Below are positions 47,350-60,719 of a stretch of 64,000 bases of DNA, in pieces. The stretch lies in NCBI GenBank assembly GCA_030844895.1, contig CM061223.1:4698676-4762675 (forward strand). Direction: 5' to 3'. Origin of the DNA: Ambrosia x helenae. Its lineage: Eukaryota; Streptophyta; Magnoliopsida; Asterales; Asteraceae. The translations under genes were made by a program, and so were the position numbers. Each line of letters starts with the position of its first letter. Position 1 is the first letter of the stretch. The notes beneath the pieces are model-generated. The model did not search any database, had not been told where the DNA came from, and saw nothing but the letters and a program-made list of their open reading frames with translations.

Positions 47350-50274
47350 ACAAGCATGGGGAAATGAGTCTAGCTAGTGACTCGTTAATAAAATTAGCGC
47401 GGTGTGTATGGGCGCGCCAAATTGTATAAATGTTAATAGCTTAGAGTAGTTTGTAGTTAAATTGCTTAGTTTCTAACTTGTTTGCCTAGTTTGTTTTTAG
47501 TCATTGCAGGATTGATTCGCGCCTTGTGATTATGTGGATAGTCGCTTCACATTCATGGTAATATACTAAGAAGCATCGCAAAACAGGTATGTTGGTTGTT
47601 TGGGTCAAAACGGACAAGTGCATGCGCTTTTGGGTGAAAAACTGCAGCAAAATAACACATCAGCTTGTAGTGAGCGCCCGCTCGGAGAGACCGAGCGGGG
47701 CGTGCACAGAGCCCAGTATTAAAAAAAAAATTCTGACGGCCGCTCACTGAGAGTGAGCGTCCGCTCATTGAGTCTGGTCGAGTTTAAGCAGGGGCAGTTT
47801 TGGCATTTCACTTTAAATTTACAAAATCTCAACCCTAAAACCAATATGAACGGCCGCTCAAGTAATATTCACCCAAAATGCTTGCACTTGCTCTCAAAGA
47901 AACACCCAATCACCTATCAATTCCACATCCAGATCTTCAAGTCCAAGGTATGAATCTCTTGAATTCTTGCAATTTTTTTTGTTCTAGTGTAATGTAATCT
48001 AGTTTTATGCAATCTTTTCTGAATTTTTGGGTCTCTTCATAAATGTTTAACAAACCCTAAAGTTTTTAGATGGATTGTTTGCTTTGCTAGTATAGATTAG
48101 GGTATATTATTGTCCAAATCTTTGAGTTTTTGGGTTTTCTTCATAATGTCCAAATCAAATCCGAAAATTTTAAAGATTTGTTTGAATTTTTAGCATAATA
48201 TTTAGTGTAATTTAGCATAATAATAGATTAATCTCATGTTATGCTTATATTATAGTGTTTATCTTAGTGTAAATTAGGTTTGTTCATGAATTTTGGGGAT
48301 TCTTCATAATTATTCAAAAGTCCCCAAATTCCATATGTTCTAGTGTGTAGATTGTTGTTAATTATCTTAAGTTTTGGGGTTTCTTCATAATGGTTTAACA
48401 AAACCCAAAATTTTAAGATTGTTAGTGTTTTTTATCATAGTTTAGATAAGTACTGTTCATGAAACTTTGGGGCTTTCTTCATAATCGGACAAATGAGCCC
48501 CAAGTTTCTTTGATACTTCATAAACATTCGTATTTTATTTCAGTATTGTTTATTTGGTTTGAATAATGAGATGATGAATGGATTTGATATATTTTGTTTT
48601 GTCAAGAATGTTGGAAGTGCAGGGAACTGACGAGCACCGGTATGGATGCTCAATGCAGTCACCATGCTTTTCGGGATATCACCAACAGGGGAGTATTATT
48701 CTCCTTTTTCACACGATAGTTAGCTATTTCATAAACGCTTTCTATTTTCACATTGGGGACAATGTGACGTTTAAGTGTGGGGAGGGTAACTATGTTAACT
48801 TTACTCAGCTTACACTATAGTCTAGCTCTTCATAATGCTTTACTATTTTTTGAGTCACATTGAGGACAATGTGATATTCAAGTGTGGGGAGGGTTGTTAA
48901 CAATATTAGCTTTGCTTGTCCCAAGTTGTGAAAAAAAAAACTCCCAGTTTTTATTTTCTTATGGCATAACATAAAGCAAAAAAGCCGTGAATTCTTCATA
49001 ATTTTTGTAAATTAGTACGGTTGGTTATGTTTTAGGAAGCATTAGATTTGATAAAAGCGGACAATCCAAATGAAAAACAATAGAGTTTGATAAGCGTGGT
49101 AAACAAAAGAGTGACTGGCATGTTAATTTTTACACTTATACCCATTCCTTCCGTTACGTGAGCATTCTTTTTGAGCCTTTTATTGCTTTTTCGATACTTG
49201 CTCGCTATATGCGAAATATGAGTGTGCTGAATGGCTTATGTGATTTAGAACTTGTTATTAGCATACTTTTCGAGATCATATATGTGTAGATTTGCATGAA
49301 AGTGATTGAGGCATTTAGGATACCCTTTTGACTTAAGCCTTTTCTTTTCGTTTTATCTGTTTCCCGCACCTAAATGTTATCCACTAGTTAACCATGTTGA
49401 GCCTATATCCGTGTTTTTTTCTTACTTAACCCACCATTTCACCACTAAACCAAATTTAGCCTTTTTACTTTAAACCTTTTGTGTTGAAACTCGGTTTAGG
49501 TTATTGTTTGACTCATTTTATGTTATAGTTCATGTTCGGGCTTTTAGATCCCGTGTTTTGTATATATTCTCGTTATAGTTTTCAGTTATATTCAGTATTG
49601 TAAGCTTGTTAAAAAAAAAGAAAAAAAATAGAAAAAATAAATAAAAAAAGAAAAAAAGAAAAACAAATCAGAAAAAATAGTATACCCTAAAATAGGGTGA
49701 ATTAACAATGTTTGAGCAGTTTTCAGGGCTTGAAAGTTAGAATTTCATGGTTAGCTCGAATTAAATAAAATTCGCCTATATTCGCGTGTGGTTTGTATAG
49801 TTTATGTTTGTATCTATTAGTTAGACATAACCGCCGAGTTTTAGCCGTTTTGTCACTTTAAATATCCATTCCACACCCTTTACCTTTGCCTATCATTACA
49901 ACCCATAAGTCCTCTTGATTTATGCATTTCTATATATGAATTGGTAGAGATTAGATCTTTTAACAAGCATATGATATCGCACAAGTCATTGTCTAGGCAT
50001 TGAGTGTTTACACATACACAATTCATATGTATGATCCATAAATAAGCCGAGTGTGTGTGAACACTGTGAGTGGTGTAAAGATATGCATGCTTAGTCGATT
50101 TGATGTTAACCATTGCTTTTGATTTCTATATTTCCAAGTGCTTGTCAGTTTGAAATCTTTGATGATGTCTTTTGACAAACCAGCTAGCCATCTGATTTAT
50201 TAACTTTCCGGTTCGCTACTCATGTTGCCATTGGGAGTGTTGAGTTTTCTATTGCTTAGGGACAAGCAATGTTT
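47350..50274 (+). other. Non-coding internal region 2, right part
   Basis: Near-identical to the corresponding part of copy 1, with single-base differences and a shorter A-rich run at 49611-49675. Confidence 0.7.
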
Positions 50275-50289
50275 AAGTGTGGGGATGTT
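50275..50289 (+). other. Polypurine-like tract before LTR 3
   Basis: AAGTGTGGGGATGTT, as before LTR 2. Confidence 0.7.
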
Positions 50290-51927
50290 TGATATGCGTC
50301 AATTTATACATATAAAAGCCCCAATTTAACTCTCATCTATATATGTTTTTGGCCTTATACATGATGAATTGGTACTTATTTGGTATCTTTATGATTACAG
50401 GTCTTAAACGGTGTCCATGAAGCAAACCGGATAAAAAACAGACAGTTTCTTCACATTCTGCACATTCTGCACAATCTGCAGGTTTTGGCACTCCCGTGCG
50501 CCCTGGTGGCACTCCCGTGCAGACCAGATTGGCACTCGCGTGCACCAGCCCGTGCAGGCATGCTTGCACTCCCAGGTGCACTCCCGTGCACCAGCCCGTG
50601 CGAGATCTGACAGTTCTATAAAACAGAGCAGAACGTCATTTTTAGGGTATTGGGTGATTTTTGGGCGATTTTCTGGGCATGTAAGCTGCTGTGAAGCCGA
50701 TTAACAAGCTTAGGAAGCAATCCAAGTCCATTAACGTCATCCAATCCATCATAACCTTGCTTGTTTATGGTTTGATTCTTGACCTAATATTATATCAAAT
50801 CTGATTTTGAAGCTTTGTTATGTTGTTATGATTAGTATTTGTAAACCTACGGGTAAAAACAATACTTAGCTTGTTCTTATTTATCGTTTGTATGTTGTTT
50901 TGTTTGAATGAATCATTAAGCTTTATGTTCATATTGAATCTTCATGATTTGTATGTAAACTCTCCTGTTGTTGTTGTAGTCTCGTTTGATATTGTTGTGC
51001 CTTGGAGGATTAACAAAGTATAGGTTAGATATGGTTAAAAACTCCTAGTTTATGCTTTGTTAACAAAGTTAATAACTTGTTAGTAACTTTGTGCCATGAA
51101 ACTGTAACCGGGTATTGGTTTACTAAAAGGTAGTTTCAATAATAACCGAGAGTATTGACTTGCACGTAAAATAGCTTTAATCGGCTAAATCGTGTTATTG
51201 CGCGTCTTTGACATGATTAATGATCTTTGTTTAGAGATTTTGGTTGAAATCGCTTTCTTAGTAGATTTATGTTCAAAGCGTGCAAGATGAGATTGATTGT
51301 GTATGAATCTAGTTTATGCTCGTTGTTGTGGCTATATTATGTTTATCAGTGTAGCTTTCTCAATTGAGTGAGGTTGAGGACTCCCGAAAGGTGATACTAA
51401 CTTATATTTAAGGATTTACATGAGTGCATATCAATTGCTCGCTAATGAACAAGTTTAGGTGGTTAGCATGTGTTATCGTGGTAGCCTTCCGAAGAGTTGT
51501 CATGTTAGGATGCCCGAAAGGGACACTAACTGTCGGAAAATAGGAATATTGATTTAAGTGTTTGGTTCTATTCAAACTTAGTTACATGCTTAGGTTGTAT
51601 GAAAACAAGTCTTTATATATCTATTTTTCTATTTGGAGTCTTATATATATATATTTGCTATGCTTAGTTTAAATTAGATTAAATTAGTTAAAACTTAAAA
51701 CAAACATTCACTATCTTTTCTTACCGGTAAATCAGTGACAACGGTTCAGTACAATCGCTCTGTGCGTGTCAATGGATCGATACTTGGTTCTTATCTATGC
51801 TTTACTACATATGTGACAGGGTGCGCTTGCCCTTTAATGTGTGTTCTAATGTTAAGATTAAAATCATTTTTATAAATTTAAAACACGAGTTGCGCGAGCG
51901 TATTTTATGTATGGTCAGAGAACACCA
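50290..51927 (+). repeat. LTR 3 of the tandem element
   Basis: 1638 bp. It keeps the full GTGC minisatellite and lacks one GGGCGATTTT unit that LTR 1 and LTR 2 have, which explains the 10-bp length difference. It ends GAGAACACCA and is followed directly by GACAT. Confidence 0.95.
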
Positions 51928-52130
51928 GACATCAACACTTGGGCTTCTAATTCTTCTAATCCAAACCCCTCTTGACTTCTATCAACAGCCCACCAGATAT
52001 GACTCCAAGCCCAATACCTACAAATATTCTTATGCAACATATTATTGTATTTTGTAGATAAAAAATAATTTGTATAATAATAAAGAATATTTTGAATATT
52101 AAGATTGTATTAATACATCATATTTTAACA
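51928..52130 (-). repeat. Copia 5' LTR, outer segment
   Basis: Continues the copia LTR after the tandem element, from GACATCAACACTTGGG to TTTTAACA, collinear with 31985-32188 of the other LTR. It ends at the GTTTG side of the copia target duplication. Confidence 0.92.
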
Positions 52131-52521
52131 GTTTGCCATTTAGATAATCAAGTCTTATACTCTCATAAACATATTAACTTATATTATATTTTTAAAAATT
52201 TTAAGCAGATTAAAATACCAAATCATGAATTGCATCTTTATATTGATTTGATAATTTATGATTAAAATTTGTAATTGAAGGAAATACAAACTTGAGTTTA
52301 TTGTGCCCATTTTTATGTGACATATGTAATTGTCATTTTTCTTATAAAGTTATAATACTTTGCAATTCCAAACTTTGAGTTTTTTTTCTGAAGTATAAAA
52401 TCAACAAAAAAGAATATTCTAACACTTACAATGTTTGAAATCACATAATCTCGAAAGAAATGTAATTTTTGACTAGTGATCTGTATGAAATATAATACTT
52501 TAAATAATATCATTATATGCC

Positions 52522-52628
52522 AAAACTCAAAAGGTACCTTTTGAGTTTTCCCGACGACTTGTCGTCGTGATCGGCTGTCTCGACGACTAGTCGAATAGTC
52601 AATGTTTCAAAGAAAAATTCTTGTAGTG
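52522..52628 (+). mobile_element. CACTA transposon terminus
   Basis: Ends ATTCTTGTAGTG at 52628, the reverse complement of CACTACAAGAAT, a classic CACTA terminal repeat. Subterminal CGACGACTTGTCGTCG and CGACGACTAGTCG motifs lie at 52552-52600. A 28-bp perfect palindrome centred on GGTACC is at 52522-52549. The other terminus was not found, so this is a fragment or the partner end is lost. Confidence 0.6.
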
Positions 52629-52917
52629 GGTATATAATTATCAAAAGTTGATAAAACATACCTAAAATCTAAAATAGTGTATAAAATATAGAGAGCCTAT
52701 TTTTATAATTTTTGGCAGACGATTAAATTTGACTTGTATATTATGAACTCAAATGTAACTAACGTGAAGGATGGTTGACTATTACAATTTGTCAAACAAA
52801 AGCCGGAAACACGTAACATTTGACTCACTACCACAATGCTTATAACAATCCGATTATCATTTTGTTTCAATCGGTTTGTTGACCCTCTTTCTCTCTATAT
52901 ATATGTGTAATCGTTTA
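52629..52917. other. Intergenic
   Basis: AT-rich, no gene recognised. Confidence 0.4.
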
Positions 52918-53305
52918 TAGGGTTAGGATCAAATACACAGTGAAAGAAAAATAGGAAGTCGTAGGAAGGGTATCAAACGGACTCCGATTGAACTCATTCA
53001 AGCGGCATTGGAATCGTCTTATTGAACCCTACGTCGTTAGCTTTTAGGTCTTCGTTTTTTTGGGGTTTTAGCTTGTAGTTTTTAGAATACGCGTTATACC
53101 ATTGTGTCTTTTATGTACCATTGTGTCTTTTTCTTATTTTCATCATTGTGTCATTTTTTCAATTCATTGTGTCTTTTTTCTTCATCATTGTGTTATATTT
53201 TTTGGCAATGTGTTATATTTTGTGGCTCATTGTGTCATATTTGATGATCTATTGTGTTTTTTTGTATCCTTCTCACCCTTCTTATTTTTTGTAGCCTTTG
53301 TAGAA
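52918..53305 (+). repeat. 390-bp dispersed repeat, plus-strand copy
   Basis: Inverted relative to the copy at 20822-21214. It starts AGGGTTAGGATCAAATACAC, then AGGAAGTCGTAGGAAGGGTA. Seven ATTGTGT words and one AATGTGT lie between 53100 and 53260, spaced 18-30 bases apart in T-rich sequence. It ends GTAGAATAACCC. The short GGGTTA/TAACCC ends suggest a MITE, but no duplication is clear. Confidence 0.85.
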
Positions 53306-54471
53306 TAACCCAACCCATCGTTTATATTGGTGAATTTCGATGTAATTACTTTGATTCATAGTTTCTAGGAAAAAGTACGACTCATATAGATTTTGCAACA
53401 CTTCAACTCGTGTATGCAATAAGCAAAGAAATATGTACTAATATATTCATTGATAAGTTTAGAAATCGGTGTTTTATACAGTTTAGAATAAATAAAGTAC
53501 TAAATAGTTAGTAACGAACATTTAAAATTAATAAAATTATATTTTGAGATATTTGACTGAAGTTAAGAAATAGAATGAATGAAATAAAAGAAGTACGAAA
53601 AGAATGTTGGACTTTATCAAATTGTGACATGTAACGCAACAAACTTGTTTTTTGAACGGTAAAGTGGGACACTGGCGGACTACTGCAGTATCATCATGTC
53701 ACCAGCGAAACCACCTGATCATATTCATCTTCACTAGGCAACCAACTATTTGTTTATTAGGTATAGAAGTCGGCTCAATACTCTAAATTTATCTTAACAT
53801 ACTTGTAAATTTCAAATGGTAATTGGTCAACATCCCTTATGTATATAAAACGGTGGGTGACGGTGGTGTAAAAGTGTTGAATTAAGGCAACAAATGGTTT
53901 GATTTTTAGAAACAAGGTTCCACATGGCTAGATTTCTGTGATGTTTGGGTCCCTCACCGACTAGGCCGGTCAGCTTTTGGCCACCCATCAGCCTTACGAG
54001 GAGAATGAACCATCAACCAGTTTTATGGCTTGAAACTCATTGTGTTTACCTTTATTCTGTTATTTCGTGATATTGACTGGTCTAAAGATAAGATTTTTGA
54101 CCCGCTTCGTACAGGTTTTGTGTACAATTCTTTAGAAGGTGGGACGCCACCCGAATTGGTCACGGGTGTCCACTACCAGCACGGTAATACCGCCGTCACC
54201 CATGCTAGTAATGGTCCCGTGAACCGTTTTGCTGAGTTTTTTTACCGTGCTGATAACCGGTTTTTTGTTGTTATTTTTGACTTAAATAAATACTATTGTT
54301 TTTTTTTTAACCGTTTGTTTAATATTGTTTTTAACCGTTTGTTGTAAAGCATAAAAATACATTAAAATCTAATTAAATAAAAAAACATAAATAAGAACAT
54401 TTCATTAAAACATATTAATATTAAACATAAAATAAAAAATACATTAAAACAAAGAAAAATAAACTTAAGGT
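53306..54471. other. Intergenic, one unassigned ORF
   Basis: AT-rich. A plus-strand frame at 54030-54347 (105 codons, GFVYNSLEGGTPPELVTGV...) has no recognisable domain and no clear gene context. It lies next to the decayed Myb-like gene and may be part of the same transposon. Confidence 0.4.
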
Positions 54472-54839
54472 TGGCGCAACCATTGCCATGCCTTGACATG
54501 GTCGAAATTGTTGCCGTATCGAGCCTCATACTCATAGTAAGTGACGTCGATAGCCAACTCGTGATCAAGGTCCGGATCGTCCCTCATCGTTTTCTCGTAG
54601 AGGGTGGTCCACCTCTCTCACTTGATGTTGAGATCGGCCCATTTCTACTGGATGTCTGGGAGGGTCTTGTTGTTGGTGCAAACGTGTTGGTTGAAGTCGC
54701 TCAACACGCGGGCCCATAACCCCTCCGAGGGGTAGGCCGACCCCTCATCCCTCAGGAGTTGTTGAATATTCGGGTCGTTTGTGGCGTCTTTGTAGCACAC
54801 CACTAACGCCATCTCTTGTTCCTCGGTCCAGGGATTCAT
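54472..54839 (-). pseudogene. Myb/SANT-like transposon-associated protein, two nonsense codons
   Basis: The minus-strand frame starts MNPWTEEQEMALVVCYKDAT and runs GLWARVLSDFNQHVC to LPDIQ. There a TAG interrupts, followed by KWADLNIK, a TGA, then ERWTTLYEKTMRDDPDLDH and YEYEARYGNNFDHVKAW to WLRQP near 54472. The pattern (W-T-EQE, then LW-RVL-FN) is that of plant Myb/SANT-like proteins linked to Harbinger-type elements. Both stops can be explained by single G to A changes in TGG (Trp) codons. No transposase was found nearby. Confidence 0.65.
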
Positions 54840-56173
54840 CTTTATGGGTGTGTATTTTTAAACCGTGGTAAAGTATGAGTTTTGACCCCACGGTTTGATC
54901 TATTTATATACAAAATTGTGAACTGTTGCACTTTTAAAATTAAAGGTTACTGACCGTTTAGGTGATTTCAATTAAATTCAATCAATGGTTTTCAAGAATT
55001 ACAAATTAATTTTGCTGAACGTTTGGTAGGACGGTTGTAATAGTATGAATTAAATGTTAATAACCGGTTTACAAATTTAAACCATGTGAAATTTAAAAAA
55101 CAAAAAGAATGAGTGTTGTCTCCAAAAAAGTGTTTCAGTGAAGTGATGTGGCACTAGGTGAAACATTTATTCCTCTTATTTCAAAACGCAATAATCTAAA
55201 AATCAGATTCAAAACGCAATCCCAAACACCCTCTACGTATGGTTATTAAAAAAAATTAATGACACATGGCACTAGGTGAAACATTTATTCCCCTTATTTC
55301 TCTTCAAAAGTCTTTTTTTTCCTCATGTTCCCCCCACAATTTTTAAACTTTAATAAGTTTTATATACGAGATTTTTTTTTAAAAAAAAAAAAAGTTACAC
55401 CAAATTAGCGAGCATTTTATTATCTTTCCAACGATTATCATAATGTCGTACAAAAAAATAAAAATAAAAACGATTTTTAGTGGGTTTTGTTCATACTGGA
55501 AAAAAAAACAATGTGTTCAGGTAATTTATTAATCATGTTTAGGTACAAAGACTTCACTCGAGCAAGAGGTGCACACGTAGAATTAGAAGTAGGTTTTATG
55601 AGTTATCGAGTGTTGATCCTTTACAACAACGAAAAAAATTCTAAAAACGGCTTATTCCTTTTATGGTACATACATTTTATCACTTTATATTAGATTTGTT
55701 TATCCCGAGATGCTTTCAGAAAATAAACTAGTTTTTTAGTATATATTAAAGTTTATAAACTTATTAAAGGATTGTATCTCACAAAGAATTTTTCTCATTC
55801 TTCTCTCACATCCTTCTCCCTCTATATACATCTATCGTTTTACTTTTTATTTTAAAATAAATCTTGGTAACTAGCTGTAATTTTAATACGAACTTAAAAA
55901 AACAAATATTTATAAACCATATATATTTTTATTTACTATACTGTTCTTTCAAACTTATGCTTACTTTCATCAAAATTTACAAGTGTTTGGTTTACTATTC
56001 TAAAATGAAAGTAAGAACTGACTGAGGATGTGTGGCTTATGAGTTTTATATATAGATGATTAAAAATTAAAATCACAAGTTGTGTAAGTCTAAAAGCACC
56101 GGGGAACACATAACTTTTTTTCATCTAGCTCAAAAATATATGTGAGAATGATGGTATTGTCTATTGATAAATA
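54840..56173. other. Intergenic with small repeat pieces
   Basis: About 55115-55155 repeats words seen in the copia leader (CTCCAAAAAAGTG, AGTGAAGTGATGTGGCA). About 55345-55475 matches 21780-21890 in inverted orientation. An A-run is at 55381-55393. No gene. Confidence 0.5.
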
Positions 56174-56993
56174 CTAGTAGGAATGCCCGCGCGTTGCGGC
56201 GGGTGCATCTGTTTTGACCCTTGTGCATTGTGTTTGTTGGTTATTCATTATGTTAAAGTAGAAAACAACGATGTATAAAATATATGTTATCAAAAACTGA
56301 AACTCATAAGTATATCTTCTGAATATTTTAAATGGGTACATCACAATAGGCCGTACTATTCCTTACAACACCCTTAGATTGACCCACGTCCTTCGGTGGG
56401 ACCCTTTTATGTATTTCGAAGGCAGATAAGTATGCCATCGTAGAGCGGTAGTTAGCGTAGTGAAGTGGCGTTGTATCTCTTAATGACCATAAGATTGTAG
56501 TGGAAGTGATGTAATTACTAAAATACAGTTGTAGTGTGCAACATATTTCTATTATTTTAGGGCACCCGCGAGATGCAGCGGAGTTAATGATTTACATAGA
56601 TACTCTCGTTTTATGTTAGTTTGACAAGCGTGGTAACAAATATATTGGACCAATAAATTAGTAATCAATATAGTTAAAACTACCAAATCGACTGATAAGA
56701 ACTTGTCTTCTTTTGGATATGTAAACAATTGGTGACTTCGTGAGATCAGAAACTTAAATTCTATTCCTAGAAGCTTATAGTAGCGGAGAAAACAAAAAAC
56801 CATCGAGGAAGATGATGACGTTGCTCATGAAGTATCTCTACCATATTTGCTTGTATAAAAGTCAAGCCTACATATATCGCTCACTTTAATGGGTTGAAAC
56901 GTGTCATGGGTTGGGTGTGTTGGCAAACTTCAAGCCTACATATTCATTTGTGTGCAGAAGTGTCACATTATAGCAGCCACATAAATTTAAAAA

Positions 56994-58285
<1,292 letters not shown>

Positions 58286-58849
58286 ATTTAAAAATAAGAT
58301 ATAAATACATAATATATGATGTAATTTATTTACTATAAACATTGAAAGATATATAAGTTATGTATGTGAAGAGTCACCACATTATTTATGTACTAAATAC
58401 ATGACAACTATTTATAAGACTTTAACATTGATACAAACATAATAAAGACATGGAGGTTATGAATGTAAAGAGTCACCACATTATTGTTAATTTTCTCATC
58501 AATTTTATAATTATGTTTAAATTAATTTCTTCAACAATTTAATATTTAGGTAGAAAGACAATTTTACGCTCTAAATGACTTCAATAAGCATTGTACTATA
58601 AGCAATAAAAGTTGTATTTACTTAAATTTTGCGGGTATCCTTCACTGATGCTTTATAATATATAGTATATAAGATAAAGATTCGGGTTGATTCATTAGCG
58701 TGAGCATGAATTTATGGCGTTTTGATTTCTTATTTCTTAACACAAATAACATAAGTAACTAACACACAGTTAAGTTTTTGTTTTCTTTTTATGCTAGTGT
58801 TTAATTTATTTTATTAATTTGAATTAGAACTTAAACAATATTTGTTTAG

Positions 58850-58972
58850 GTGGATATGTCAAAAGTCAAGATTGATATTATGCGACCATGGATAGCTCAC
58901 AGGGTGACTGAACTTTTTGGATTTGGGGATGAAGTTCTCATTAACTTTATTTATGGTCTTTTAGAAAAGAAG
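58850..58972 (+). pseudogene. Captured exon of a PWI-domain splicing factor (SRRM1-like)
   Basis: A 123-nt open exon, 41 codons exactly, with acceptor TTGTTTAG before it and donor GTAACC after. It encodes VDMSKVKIDIMRPWIAHRVT and GFGDEVLINFIYGLLEKK, the first helices of the PWI domain, a nucleic-acid-binding fold of SR-rich matrix proteins that act in pre-mRNA splicing. The defining Pro-Trp-Ile is present. The second half of the domain is not found after the donor, so only one exon was carried. It lies on the strand opposite to the Helitron and to the bHLH fragment. Confidence 0.85.
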
Positions 58973-59085
58973 GTAACCTACTACTTTATACAATTTTATA
59001 TCGACTTATTGCAGCATAAATATACAATTAATATAAAGTAGAAGTGTTTTCTGTCCACTAATTATCAAATATCTTGGTTTGGAAT

Positions 59086-59175
59086 GAGAACCGTCTTTAT
59101 GTGGATCAGTATTTTTAAGAGAGAGCAGCACTTGAATGAAAATACAAGAAACTATATGAGTCGTTGTATGCAAAG
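59086..59175 (+). pseudogene. Captured exon of NAP1 (nucleosome assembly protein)
   Basis: The plus-strand frame reads ENRLYVDQYF, stop, ERAALE, stop, KYKKLYESLYAK, and ends at a GT donor (59176). ERAALE-KY-KLY-LY-KR is the signature of the NAP1 dimerisation helix and adjoining turn, so this is a decayed exon of a histone chaperone gene. The two nonsense codons (59116, 59137) rule out a protein. It is just downstream of the PWI exon on the same strand, but the two come from unrelated genes, so they were joined in the Helitron. Confidence 0.75.
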
Positions 59176-59593
59176 GTGTGGAACTTTTGTACAATTAAGA
59201 CACTTAAAAGGGTATGCATGTAATTTTATCTTTGATTTTTAGTTAAAAGTTAAAATTTCATTCCACTGCTACCCTTTTCCCTTTCACCTTCAAAATTGAT
59301 TGTAGAGAAAGCCAAGAGACACCATTTATTCTCTAGAATTGAATGAAGCTTTCATTTCTATGTCTTAAATTTTACCTTACATCTTCTTTTCATTTTCCAA
59401 AATGGCATATTTATTCTCCAAATTTTCTTCCTAAAGCAAAATAATATTGTGAACCACACTTCATACAATGTTTAACAAGAACATTAAATAGATAAACAAA
59501 TACCTTAAAAGTCTTAGAACAAATATAGTTTACGTATAAAGTTATATTTGAGCATGCATATATAGATTTATATAGTTAACTATTTTATGGCGT

Positions 59594-60303
59594 TCAAGGA
59601 GACCATGTTGATTGAAATTGAGGAATGTCTCCATACCCTTCTCCAACCATCCTCTCCATCATCTGTCCTTCATGTCCATTTGTTCCCTGCAACATCAGGT
59701 TTCATCTCATGCAGTAAGTGAAAGTAATATTTATAATTTTGTCCGTTGTATTTAGTTAACAATATATATGATTCAAGATAAACAACTTCTTAACAAGGAT
59801 AGTTAAGAAAGCCACATGTCACCTTCATAGGGGCCATATCATCCAATTCAGTAGAGTTGAGGTCAATAGGTCATATAACATCCTGGCTTTTGAAAGCTTC
59901 ATGAAGAGAAACTAAAAATGCACAAAGAAGAGAAAAACTATACTAATTAATTTTGAAAAATATTTTCTCATCAATAATTTTGAATATTGTTTGTTTATTG
60001 TTTTAATTGTTAGCTGCACAATTAAATTACCTCAATTTGATTCTGCAACGATCCAACATAGTTGATTATTACATCCAGCATCACTGGCATTCCCATTGTA
60101 TATAGCAAATAACTAAATTTAAATGGAAGAAAAACTGATATATTATGAAGATAAATTTTTGTAATTGTCAAGGAAAATATGATCAAGTAGAAAAAAAATG
60201 TATATATGTATCTAAAGATTAACTCATATCTTTATACCTTGTAGTATCCGGGAACCATATCTTGCAAGCGTCTTAACTTCTCATTGATTTTTTTCTCTTC
60301 TCA
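59594..60303 (-). pseudogene. Captured fragment of a bHLH transcription factor (BEE/CIB-like)
   Basis: Three pieces on the minus strand. 60303-60238 reads KKINEKLRRLQDMVPGYYK (helix 1 and loop) and ends at donor GTATAA. 60099-60031, 69 nt, reads TMGMPVMLDVIINYVGSLQN (loop and helix 2) and ends at donor GTAATT. 59686-59594 reads a C-terminus ending MVGEGYGDIPQFQSTWSP, stop, after acceptor TTGCAG. The pattern is that of the brassinosteroid-response BEE and CIB bHLH group, factors that bind E-boxes in the nucleus. The basic region is broken by a stop, and the second piece lacks an AG acceptor, so it is dead as a gene. Confidence 0.82.
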
Positions 60304-60719
60304 TCTATTGAAGACATAAAATTTTTGGACAAAAAAATGTTTCAAAGCATGAAATTAGCTCTAAGATTTTGTTTGGGGTTATGAAAAGACTATTAGCATT
60401 CAAGAAATTGATTATAATGAAGTATATATAATAATATAGATGGGGGGTTGAAAGGTCCCACATTTAAGATGCATCATAAGTTAAGTTGTATTTTATGTTT
60501 TAAAAGTTGGACATAAGGGCATAATTGGGATAAGATTTTAGGATGTGAGGTATTGGATTATGTTAAATTTACTAAGCTACCCTCCTAAGTGTCTTAATTG
60601 TCACAACTATGCCAATAATACCCTTAATTGTTTTGCTTAAATATGTTGTACATGTTGCTTCTTAAGTTGTATGGAGGTGAAAATGACTATGTTGTATATC
60701 ACTCCTCCTTTATAATGTA

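Larger units (their letters stand above)
37199..51927 (+). mobile_element. Three-LTR tandem LARD-like Ty3/gypsy element
   Basis: Structure LTR (37199-38846), internal 1 (38847-44378), LTR (44379-45980), internal 2 (45981-50289), LTR (50290-51927). A single pair of GACAT duplications flanks the whole (37194-37198 and 51928-51932), so it is one locus and not two insertions. Each internal region starts with a primer-binding site of the TGGCGCCGTTGCCGGGGAC type and ends with a purine-rich tract. Only a remnant of the integrase tail is encoded, so this is a large non-autonomous derivative of an Athila/Tat-like element. The two internal regions are almost identical apart from a MULE MITE in the first. 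Confidence 0.93.
31525..52130 (-). mobile_element. Ty1/copia retrotransposon, decayed, with two nested insertions
   Basis: Runs on the minus strand. The 3' LTR is on the left (31525-32188). The 5' LTR is on the right, split into 36750-37198 and 51928-52130 by the three-LTR element. The primer-binding site and polypurine tract are in the correct places. Flanking duplications GTTTA (31520-31524) and GTTTG (52131-52135) differ at one base. Pol order (RT then RNase H after an integrase linker) identifies Ty1/copia. Gag, protease and most of integrase are missing. An unclassified 1.65-kb element interrupts RNase H. It is old compared with its insertions. Confidence 0.92.

Noticed and set aside
53102..53308. 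68-codon Phe/Cys/Val-rich ORF, also seen inverted at 20829-21062
   Set aside because: Arises from T-rich ATTGTGT repeats in a dispersed element; the reading frame differs between the two copies.
54030..54347. 105-codon ORF as a host gene
   Set aside because: No recognisable domain, Phe/Asn-rich low-complexity end, and transposon-remnant surroundings.
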